Shown here: positions 1 to 4,686 of the stretch, one piece after another
Position numbering within the stretch: the first letter of the stretch is position 1
How the letters are laid out: each line of letters begins with the position of its first letter
DNA from: Deltaproteobacteria bacterium
GTDB lineage: Bacteria; Desulfobacterota; GWC2-55-46
Direction: 5' to 3'
NCBI GenBank assembly: GCA_016218095.1
Contig: JACREV010000229.1
Location: 1-5,056, forward strand
Length of the DNA stretch: 5,056 nucleotides
Translations under genes and position numbers: made by a program
Notes under the pieces: generated by a model
The model's database searches: none
Seen by the model: only the letters and a program-made list of their open reading frames with translations
Told to the model about the DNA's origin: nothing

Positions 1-485
1 AGCTGTGAGGCGACCCTCTTTCTCGCCTCGTCTTCCGTGAGGCCGTCGCGCGCGATAAGCCTCTTCATCTGCTCCTCCTCGCTTATGAGGACTACGACGA
101 CCTCGTCGACCGAACCGTGTATCCCGGCTTCGATGAGGACCGCGGCGTCGACGACGATGAGCGGGTCTTTGTGAGAGGACTGTATCTCGTCAATCAGCGC
201 CTTTGTCCTCTCGATTATCCGGGGGTGCATTATGCCGTTCAGTATCTGGAGCTTCTCTTTATCAGAGAATACGATCCCCGCAAGCGCCTTTCTGTCGAGG
301 GTGCCGTCGGCCTTGAGTATCCTTAAGCCGAACTCCTTTACTATCTCGGCGAGGGCGGGGCGGCCCGGCTCGACTATCTCGCGCGCTATGACGTCTGCGT
401 CGATTATGTGCGCGCCGAGCCTTTTGAGCTCGTTCGATACGAATGTCTTGCCGGAGGCTATGCCGCCGGTGAGGCCTATGACCAT
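1..485 (-). CDS. coaE: Dephospho-CoA kinase, C-terminus cut off by window edge
   Basis: This cytoplasmic enzyme phosphorylates the 3'-hydroxyl of dephospho-CoA with ATP, the last step of coenzyme A synthesis. The visible 161 residues begin with a P-loop right at the N-terminus (GGIASGKT, residues 7-14), followed by the DADVIARE motif (about 29-36), an HPRI motif (87-90), VVDAAVLIEAG (111-121) and the lid-like RDGLTEDEARKRVASQ (146-161). All lie in the order expected for CoaE. About 40 C-terminal residues should lie beyond base 1. The ATG at 485 is preferred because CoaE proteins normally start a few residues before the P-loop and a GGAG lies 11 bases upstream. An in-frame GTG at 518 would add 11 residues but has no visible ribosome binding site. 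Small departures from the usual motifs are Ala10 where Gly is common in the P-loop, and AAVLIEAG in place of the commoner PLLFE. The gene follows pgeF after a 101-base gap holding a repeat. Confidence 0.93.
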   Translation of the reverse strand, partial: MVIGLTGGIASGKTFVSNELKRLGAHIIDADVIAREIVEPGRPALAEIVKEFGLRILKADGTLDRKALAGIVFSDKEKLQILNGIMHPRIIERTKALIDEIQSSHKDPLIVVDAAVLIEAGIHGSVDEVVVVLISEEEQMKRLIARDGLTEDEARKRVASQ

Positions 486-533
486 ATTATATTTGGCTCC
501 GCTTATTCTCTTTGACACCAATGCGCCGGCTAC

Positions 534-580
534 TTGACCCCCTCCCCCTTGACGGGGGAGGGCTGGGGAGGGGGAGGTTA
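534..580. repeat. C/G-rich palindromic intergenic repeat between pgeF and coaE
   Basis: The gap between pgeF and coaE holds a compact element with two alternative inverted pairings. CCCTCCCCC at 540-548 pairs perfectly with GGGGGAGGG at 554-562 around the 5-base loop TTGAC. CCCCCTCCCC at 538-547 also pairs perfectly with GGGGAGGGGG at 565-574. C-rich and G-rich palindromes of this look are dispersed in many environmental high-GC genomes. No T-run follows on the minus strand, so a classical terminator is not supported. Whether it is dispersed in this genome cannot be seen from one copy. Confidence 0.7.
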
Positions 581-586
581 GTTAGC

Positions 587-1357
587 TCATCTCAGCGCTA
601 TGAAGCTCAACTGCCTGCCCGTCCTGCCATTGTCCTTCCTGTACGAGAAGAAAAGAGAGTTGTTGCAGGAGGTGCAGACCGGGTCAAAGGAGATATTCTC
701 CCTTTTAAGCCCTGCGGAGAGTAGCGCGCTTACGTTCGCCTCCCCGAGGTCTGCCCGCGCGCCCGTCCCATCTGGTTCCAGGCAAGCGGGGTTTTCTCCG
801 AACTCTCTCCGGAACTCGTCCGCAACCTCGGCGCCGACAGTATAACAGCAAGGGCCGATGTGGGGGCCTATCGCCGCGACGAGGTCCCCGGCATCCGAGT
901 CGAAGTTAGCCCTCATGGCGTCCACAGTCTCTTTGGCGATGAGCTTCACCGTCCCCTTCCAGCCCGCGTGAATAGCGGCCACGGCCTCTCTCACCGGGTC
1001 AAGGACGAGTATGGGGACGCAGTCGGCGGTGAGGACGCCGACCGCTACACCCCTTAAGCGCGTAATTATCGCGTCCGCCTCGGCCTTTGTGTCGGTCGTT
1101 GACGGGTCGAGGAGGAAGACCGTCTTTCCGTGGACCTGGTTCACGGTCGCGACGGGGGTCGCTATCCCGAAGGCGTTCCTTACGCGGAGGTTGTTCTCCG
1201 CGATGTTCTCTTTAGTGTCGGCGTCGCGGTCGTCGAAGTTGAGCGTGTCGAAGGGAGCGGAGCTTGCGCCTCCGACTCGGGACAAAAACGCGTGCGCGAC
1301 ACCCGTCCTCTCAAGGAGGTTTGAAGAGATGTATTTTATGCCGTTTGTGGTTTGCAT
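587..1357 (-). CDS. pgeF: Peptidoglycan editing factor PgeF (YfiH, multi-copper polyphenol oxidase/laccase-like family)
   Basis: This 256-residue protein is of full family length. E. coli PgeF (YfiH) is reported to remove wrongly built peptidoglycan precursors carrying L-Ser in place of L-Ala on UDP-MurNAc. Relatives have been described as laccases and as purine nucleoside-processing enzymes, so the exact reaction here is not settled. The family's metal-site residues are all visible: His76 in NQVHGK, Cys113 in TADCVP and His130 in AAIHAGWKG. Also present are GPHIGPCCY (164-172) and the C-terminal CTSC...FFSYRKDNGRTGRQLSFI block (228-253). No signal peptide is seen, in line with a cytoplasmic protein. 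The ATG at 1357 places the family start correctly, although only a poor ribosome binding site precedes it. It lies downstream of rluD, as in E. coli, but 215 bases away, with two repeats and a possible promoter between. Confidence 0.95.
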   Translation of the reverse strand: MQTTNGIKYISSNLLERTGVAHAFLSRVGGASSAPFDTLNFDDRDADTKENIAENNLRVRNAFGIATPVATVNQVHGKTVFLLDPSTTDTKAEADAIITRLRGVAVGVLTADCVPILVLDPVREAVAAIHAGWKGTVKLIAKETVDAMRANFDSDAGDLVAAIGPHIGPCCYTVGAEVADEFRREFGENPACLEPDGTGARADLGEANVSALLSAGLKRENISFDPVCTSCNNSLFFSYRKDNGRTGRQLSFIALR

Positions 1358-1374
1358 CGAACTTTGTTTTTCGC

Positions 1375-1403
1375 TTTATAAAGAGAGACGGATCATTTGT
1401 AAT
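1375..1403 (-). promoter_or_regulatory. Possible sigma70 promoter for pgeF
   Basis: On the minus strand ATTACA (1403-1398; 4 of 6 to TTGACA) is followed after 17 bases by TATAAA (1380-1375; 5 of 6 to TATAAT). This places transcription start about 10-15 bases before the pgeF ATG, so the leader would be very short. The -35 hexamer includes the GATTAC end of the adjacent palindromic repeat, so the repeat may have contributed it. This is motif matching only. Confidence 0.4.
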
Positions 1404-1478
1404 CCCCCTCAGTCTCCCTTAGAAAGGGGGAAGTTGAAAGACCCCCCTCTTTTCTAAAGAGGGGGCGGGGGAGATTAC
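1399..1478. repeat. Palindromic C/G-rich repeat with terminal inverted ends, between rluD and pgeF
   Basis: An 80-base unit bounded by GTAATC (1399-1404) and GATTAC (1473-1478). It contains a perfect 10-bp hairpin, CCCCCTCTTT at 1443-1452 with AAAGAGGGGG at 1456-1465 around TCT, and a shorter CCCTT/AAGGG pairing at 1416-1427. Read as protein the region gives the NPPQSPLERG...KDPPLF string, a well-known artefact of this kind of dispersed repeat. The 10-bp stem could also act as an RNA hairpin or weak terminator after rluD, but no T-run is present. Confidence 0.75.
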
Positions 1479-1513
1479 GGATGGTTTATAACCCCCTCTG
1501 CTTCAATTTAAAA

Positions 1514-1568
1514 CTGGATTCCCGATTAAAACCTCGGGAATGACAGGCGCGCCCAGCGGGAATCCAGC
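1514..1568. repeat. GGATTCCCG/CGGGAAT dispersed-type palindromic repeat immediately after rluD
   Basis: CTGGATTCCCG (1514-1524) is repeated as a perfect inverted copy CGGGAATCCAG (1558-1568). Nested inside, ATTCCCGA (1518-1525) pairs with TCGGGAAT (1534-1541), and TGACAGGCGC follows. This resembles the common 'GGATTCCCG...CGGGAATGACA' repeat of many environmental bacterial genomes. It ends four bases from the rluD stop codon and could fold as a 3'-end hairpin of the rluD transcript. The other repeats in this window have different sequences. Confidence 0.75.
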
Positions 1569-1572
1569 CCGC

Positions 1573-2532
1573 TTACGCCCCCTGCATCGAATCCAGCAAC
1601 TCCAATACCTCCGCCATATCCGGCGGCAGAGGCGCGTTGAACTCCATCTCTTCGCCCGTCGAGGGGTGCGCGATGACGAGCGTTTTGGCGTGCAGGAGCT
1701 GGCGTTTTATGGACTTAAGCTTATCGGCGACCGCCTTGTCCATCGAGGGGGGCGCTACCCGTTTTCCATAGACCTGGTCGCAGACTACCGGGTGGTTTAT
1801 GGCGGATAAATGCACCCTTATCTGGTGGGTCCGCCCCGTCTCGAGCGTAAGCTCGAGGAGTGTCGTGAACTGATACCGCCCGAGGACGCGCCAGTGCGTG
1901 ACGGCCTTTCTTGAGCGGCGGGTGCGGGTCGATATCTTCTTCCGTTCGGTCGAGTCCCTGCCTATATGCAAGTCTATCGTCCCCTCGTCTTCCTTGAAAG
2001 CGCCCCAGACGAGGGCGAGGTATCTTCTCCCGGTCGTGTGTTCCTTGAACTGCTTCGATAATGAGAGGTGGCTCTGGTTGTTCTTCGCTATGACGAGAGA
2101 GCCGGTCGTGTCCCTGTCTATCCTGTGGACGATGCCGAGCCTCAAGGGGCCGCCGACGTCGGACAGAGAGCGCGTGTGATTGAGGAGCGCGTTCACGAGC
2201 GTCCCCGAGGGCCTCCCCGCGCCCGGATGGACCGCGAGTCCAGAGGGTTTGTTCACGACGATGATGTCCTTGTCCTCGTAGATGATGTCGAGGGGTATGT
2301 CTTCGGGCTCAAGTATCCGGGGCTTCGGCTCCGGCATCTCTATCGAGACGGCCTCCCCCCCCTTGAGTTTCAGCCCCGCCTTGGTCTTCTTGCCGTTTAC
2401 GAGCACGCGCCCTTCTTCTATGAGGGCCTTTACGGAAGAGCGCGTAAGCGCCTTGATCGAGTCGGAGAGAAACAGGTCGAGCCTCTTCGAGGCGTCTTCT
2501 TTTGCTACAAGGAATGTGCGGGTTTCGGCCAT
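1573..2532 (-). CDS. rluD: 23S rRNA pseudouridine synthase, RluD-type (RluA family)
   Basis: A 319-residue enzyme that isomerises uridine to pseudouridine in large-subunit rRNA. In E. coli, RluD modifies positions 1911, 1915 and 1917 of helix 69. An N-terminal S4 RNA-binding domain spans about residues 14-66 (KRLDLFLSD...RSSVKALIEEGRVLVNG). The catalytic domain follows, with VVNKPSGLAVHPG (92-104) and the signature HRIDRDTTG (136-144). Asp139 is the catalytic aspartate of that motif. GRTHQIRVHL (233-242) and RQLLHAKTL (277-285) complete the fold. The length and the S4 domain support RluD, although an RluD-like paralogue of the same family with another target uridine cannot be excluded. The ATG at 2532 gives a normal N-terminus, and no good ribosome binding site is visible. 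It follows the 88-aa gene by 52 bases and probably shares its transcript. Confidence 0.93.
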   Translation of the reverse strand: MAETRTFLVAKEDASKRLDLFLSDSIKALTRSSVKALIEEGRVLVNGKKTKAGLKLKGGEAVSIEMPEPKPRILEPEDIPLDIIYEDKDIIVVNKPSGLAVHPGAGRPSGTLVNALLNHTRSLSDVGGPLRLGIVHRIDRDTTGSLVIAKNNQSHLSLSKQFKEHTTGRRYLALVWGAFKEDEGTIDLHIGRDSTERKKISTRTRRSRKAVTHWRVLGRYQFTTLLELTLETGRTHQIRVHLSAINHPVVCDQVYGKRVAPPSMDKAVADKLKSIKRQLLHAKTLVIAHPSTGEEMEFNAPLPPDMAEVLELLDSMQGA

Positions 2533-2584
2533 TAGAAGCTGATTAAGCGGGTTAAGGTACGGGAAACGGGCGGGAGAGTGGAGG

Positions 2585-2851
2585 CTACCAGATCTCTGAC
2601 TTTATGTCCCCGCTCCTCTTGATGAGTATGTCGACGATCGCCTTGTTGTATAAGCTGTTCTTCCTGTCGAAGGCCGGGTCAACCCTGCTCTTGTAGAGCG
2701 CGAGCCCCTCGGCGAGCTCCTTTTCCAGAAGGTCGAAGATATTGTCGTTCTTTATCCCGTTCAATATCTTATCCCTGTTGTAGAGGGCGATATCCGAGAT
2801 GATCGTCCTTGCGAGCCGGAGAGCGGCCTCTTTGGAATTAATAAGAGCCAT
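2585..2851 (-). CDS. Small uncharacterised protein, 88 aa, coupled to the GntR regulator
   Basis: I do not recognise a named family with certainty. The 88-residue product is soluble and charged, lacks a signal peptide or membrane segment, and looks mostly helical: a helix at about 6-27, a second through DNIFDLLEKELAEGLALYKSRV (36-57), then a C-terminal LYNKAIVDILIKRSGDIKSEIW segment. It has no cysteines. My impression, which I cannot check here, is that similar proteins ending in an IKSxIW-like tail occur in deltaproteobacterial genomes. The ATG at 2851 has AAGGA about 10 bases upstream and overlaps the last 14 bases of the GntR gene. This layout suggests translational coupling and a shared job or at least shared control. 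The coding pattern matches its neighbours, so I take it as a real gene. Confidence 0.8.
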   Translation of the reverse strand: MALINSKEAALRLARTIISDIALYNRDKILNGIKNDNIFDLLEKELAEGLALYKSRVDPAFDRKNSLYNKAIVDILIKRSGDIKSEIW

Positions 2852-3536
2852 GTCTCGTCTTTTCCTTCAGGATCTCCTCGACGAGGACATCCCTTCCTCT
2901 TTCGGCGTTCGCGCGCACCAGGGCGTCGACGCGCGCAGTGTCGTTGGACTTGAAGGCCTCTATTATCTCGTCGTGCTGTCTTACCGAGTCGCGCATCCTG
3001 CCCGGGAGCGCGAGCGCCGTTATCCTGAACCTCTCGAACTGCTGTACGAGGTGGTGTACGAGGGCGCAGAGCTTTTCGTTGCCGCAGGACTTGAGGAACG
3101 TGTCGTGGAACTGGTTGTCGAGCTTGAAGAAGGCCTTTACGTCGCCCTTTTCGGCGGCCTTTTCCATCTGCGCGTTGAGATTCTCGAGCTTCCTTATCTC
3201 CTTGGGTGTGAGCTTTTCGCAGGCGGTCCGCGCCGCGAAACCCTCAAGGAGGCTCTTTATGGCGTAGAACTCGCTTACATCCTTGTCCGTTATGGGGCTT
3301 ACTACCGCGCCCTTCCTCGGTACGACCGTAATGAAGCCTTCGGACTCGAGCTGGCGGAAGGCCTCGCGGATAGGGGTCCTGCTTATGCCGAAAGACGCCG
3401 CTATGTCCTGCTCAGGGACGCGCTCGCCGGGCTTCAACCTCCCGGTCACGATCGAATCTTTTATGAAGTCGACTATCCGTTCCCGCAGGGTTAATGGTTT
3501 TTCAACAGGGTAGTCGAGCACGCGGACCTTGTCCAT
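2838..3536 (-). CDS. GntR-family transcriptional regulator, FadR subfamily with FCD ligand domain
   Basis: From the ATG at 3536 the protein has 232 residues, typical of FCD-type GntR repressors. An N-terminal winged helix-turn-helix is clear: LTLRERIVDFIKDSIVTGRLKPGERV (15-40), then PEQDIAASFGISRTPIREAFRQLESEGFI (41-69) and the wing VVPRKGAVV (71-79). The helical FCD domain fills about 87-226. Its metal ligands Asp140 and His144 (LDNQFHDTF) and His188 (RQHDEI) are present, but the usual third histidine near the C-terminus is Asn210 (VRANAERGR). Such regulators usually sense small carboxylates or sugar acids; the ligand here is unknown. An in-frame GTG at 3659 would add 41 residues, 22 of them encoded inside a MITE-like element, so I prefer the ATG although its ribosome binding site is weak. 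The GTG codon 15 bases further on (residue 6) is another possible start. The gene overlaps the 88-aa gene by 14 bases. Confidence 0.92.
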   Translation of the reverse strand: MDKVRVLDYPVEKPLTLRERIVDFIKDSIVTGRLKPGERVPEQDIAASFGISRTPIREAFRQLESEGFITVVPRKGAVVSPITDKDVSEFYAIKSLLEGFAARTACEKLTPKEIRKLENLNAQMEKAAEKGDVKAFFKLDNQFHDTFLKSCGNEKLCALVHHLVQQFERFRITALALPGRMRDSVRQHDEIIEAFKSNDTARVDALVRANAERGRDVLVEEILKEKTRHGSY

Positions 3537-3591
3537 ATCTTTACAGAGGTCTTCTTTTAAGGGTCTGGGGGCGGAGAAAAGGCCGAATGAA

Positions 3592-3741
3592 TTAAGGCTA
3601 CCTCTAAAAATTGTTATTTTTCCTGATCTCTGTGTCAGGACGGAAATAAAAATGCTCACATATTCCCATATATGCTGTGCTTTTTATTTCCGCCCTTCCT
3701 TGACCTCAGAAAAAATCCCTAATTTTTAGAAGTAGCCTTAA
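3592..3741. mobile_element. 150-bp palindromic MITE-like element with near-perfect terminal inverted repeats
   Basis: The left end (3592-3612, starting TTAAGGCTACC) and right end (3721-3741) are inverted copies matching at 20 of 21 bases. Inside, CGGAAATAAAAA (3641-3652) pairs perfectly with TTTTTATTTCCG (3681-3692), and CATAT (3659-3663) with ATATG (3670-3674) at the tip. All three pairs share one centre at 3666/3667, so the whole unit folds as one long hairpin. The symmetry stops exactly at the outer TTAA: bases 3591 and 3742 no longer pair. The ends are compatible with TA duplication (IS630/Tc1-mariner style) or TTAA duplication. It encodes no transposase and is AT-richer than the surrounding genes. 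It looks like a non-autonomous element lying in the leader of the GntR gene. Confidence 0.8.
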
Positions 3742-3749
3742 AGGCTTTA

Positions 3750-3771
3750 TGTATATTGTATACTGTGTACA
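3750..3771. promoter_or_regulatory. Putative GntR/FadR-type operator overlapping the -10 box
   Basis: The stretch contains a perfect GTATAC palindrome (3758-3763) set in TTGTATACTGT, flanked by the near copies GTATAT (3751-3756) and GTGTAC (3765-3770). FCD-type GntR regulators commonly bind short palindromes with a GTnnAC or GTATAC core. Its position over the -10 of the regulator's own promoter fits negative autoregulation. Binding is inferred from motif and position. Confidence 0.5.
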
Positions 3772-3785
3772 TAGGAAAAAGTCAA
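3757..3785 (-). promoter_or_regulatory. Sigma70 promoter for the GntR regulator
   Basis: On the minus strand TTGACT (3785-3780; 5 of 6 to consensus) is followed after exactly 17 bases by TATACA (3762-3757; 4 of 6). Transcription would start near 3750, just before the MITE-like element, giving a leader of roughly 214 nt to the ATG at 3536. About 150 nt of that is the element. No other promoter of comparable quality was seen upstream of the regulator. Confidence 0.6.
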
Positions 3786-3892
3786 GGGAATTCTGGCCAT
3801 GGGCGGGACGGAAGCCGTTAGAATATCAGCAAAAATCGGCGTCTATCGGGGATAAGGCGCACTACCCCCGGTTAATGCCATCCGTTTAAGCG
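3786..3892. other. Intergenic stretch without recognised features
   Basis: Between the regulator's promoter and the G/C hairpin beyond the exported-protein gene I see no convincing reading frame, RNA gene or repeat. It is the upstream flank of the GntR promoter and the downstream flank of the exported-protein gene. Confidence 0.5.
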
Positions 3893-3919
3893 AAGGGGAG
3901 GGGGCGGCCCCCCCCTTTT
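3893..3919 (+). terminator. G/C-rich hairpin followed by four T's, between convergently read flanks
   Basis: AAGGGGAGGGG can pair with the C-run and following TT (about 3909-3917), with one A-C mismatch and a GCGG-type loop, and TTTT ends the structure on the plus strand. It lies just beyond the stop codon of the exported-protein gene, which is on the minus strand. In that direction the hairpin can still form but lacks a T-run. It may be a weak or bidirectional terminator, or simply a skewed G/C tract. Confidence 0.3.
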
Positions 3920-3923
3920 GACC

Positions 3924-4505
3924 CTACTTCTTCTTCGGCAGGTCGTTCGGGTCCTGGTATATCATCAGGTGCGCGTACGGGGTCCCCTCGTACATGACAT
4001 ACGCTCCGAACTTGGTAGGCCTTTCCGGTATCATGGATTCAGCCGAGCTTACGGGCCAGAAGATCATCCAGTGCGGCGGCTCCTTTACGCGCTTTGCGCC
4101 GGGGGTCGCCGGGTCCATCACGACCTTGCCGTCCTTTTCCCAGTGCCAGCCGCCCTGCCCCATGTAGGCTATCCCCGGCTCGGTGTTCGACGGGCGCTCC
4201 TCTTTGTTGATGGCCGAGAGCACCCAATCGGTAGCCGCCTTGTCCCCGCATATCGGGTCCGGCTTTTCCTGAGCGCTTATATCCGGGATGCAGGTGAACT
4301 CGTTCGTGCCCTTTACGGCCTCCTGGAGCTTGCCGTCCGGGCCGGGGAGCATGACTGTGGCGTTTTCCGAGATGTGCGCGGGCGCGGCGGACTTGGCCGT
4401 CTTTATCATCTCTTCCTGAGACATCCCTTTTACGCCCTTCTCCGCCGCGTACGCGCCTACTGCCGTGAAGGCGAGGAGCGCCGCGAGTGCAAATGTCCTT
4501 TTCAT
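3924..4505 (-). CDS. Exported protein of unknown function, 193 aa
   Basis: The protein starts with a clear Sec signal peptide: positive MKR, a hydrophobic core (FALAALLAFTAVG) and AYA-AE, with cleavage likely after residue 20. The mature part should be periplasmic or secreted; there is no lipobox Cys and no further membrane segment. It has just two cysteines, Cys72 (EFTCIPD) and Cys86 (DPICGD), well placed for one disulphide. It is rich in Trp, Pro and His motifs such as GQGGWHWEKDGK (116-127), PPHWMIFWP (143-151) and GTPYAHLMIY (174-183), and ends in PKKK. I recall similar conserved but unnamed exported proteins in Proteobacteria (C-P-D near the front, PPHxM and GTPYAHxM near the end), but I know no function. 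The start is secure: AAGGAGG lies 5 bases before the ATG. It has its own promoter and is separate from smpB. Confidence 0.88.
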   Translation of the reverse strand: MKRTFALAALLAFTAVGAYAAEKGVKGMSQEEMIKTAKSAAPAHISENATVMLPGPDGKLQEAVKGTNEFTCIPDISAQEKPDPICGDKAATDWVLSAINKEERPSNTEPGIAYMGQGGWHWEKDGKVVMDPATPGAKRVKEPPHWMIFWPVSSAESMIPERPTKFGAYVMYEGTPYAHLMIYQDPNDLPKKK

Positions 4506-4507
4506 CT

Positions 4508-4516
4508 CTTCCTCCT
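4508..4516 (-). promoter_or_regulatory. Strong ribosome binding site for the exported protein
   Basis: AAGGAGGAAGAG immediately precedes the ATG at 4505, a near-perfect Shine-Dalgarno with 5-base spacing. It fixes this start and is the best ribosome binding site in the window, which fits a well-translated exported product. Confidence 0.8.
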
Positions 4517-4564
4517 TTTTCCGTGTGGGGACGGGATTGAGACGTATTGGATCGATATATGGAG

Positions 4565-4573
4565 ATTATAGCA
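4565..4573 (-). promoter_or_regulatory. Extended -10 promoter for the exported protein
   Basis: On the minus strand TGCTATAAT (4573-4565) is a perfect extended -10 (TGnTATAAT). The hexamer 17 bases upstream, CCTCTT, is a poor -35, as is usual for extended -10 promoters. Transcription would start near 4558, giving a leader of about 53 nt that includes the strong ribosome binding site. Confidence 0.6.
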
Positions 4574-4686
4574 GAGAAGAGACGGGTAAGAGGGGAGGCG
4601 AAGACACGTTGAGGCGCGTCGAGGCGGAGTTCAACTGCAAATCTTTTTTCATCGCGAGGGACCTGGCCGCGACGACGGGGGTTTTT

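Noticed and set aside
531..1568. CRISPR-like array from the recurring palindromes
   Set aside because: The repeats differ from one another, are not regularly spaced and no cas genes are present.
2068..2535. Plus-strand open frame (155 codons) opposite rluD
   Set aside because: It lies entirely opposite the S4 and catalytic domains of RluD and is antisense shadow only.
2799..3494. Long plus-strand open frame (231 codons) opposite the GntR gene
   Set aside because: It is the antisense shadow of the GntR gene, an effect of high GC codon use. The product has no recognisable domain, while the minus strand encodes a clear winged helix and FCD domain.
3918..4571. Plus-strand open frame (217 codons) opposite the exported-protein gene
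   Set aside because: Arg/Leu/His-rich shadow translation. The minus strand has a signal peptide, strong ribosome binding site and promoter.
4566..4652. 28-codon minus-strand frame between smpB and the exported-protein gene
   Set aside because: It has no clear ribosome binding site, runs into the extended -10 promoter and shows no recognisable sequence.
4506..4686. Possible tmRNA (ssrA) gene next to smpB
   Set aside because: ssrA is sometimes near smpB, but the gap is only 181 bases and shows no tRNA-like ends or tag-peptide reading frame.
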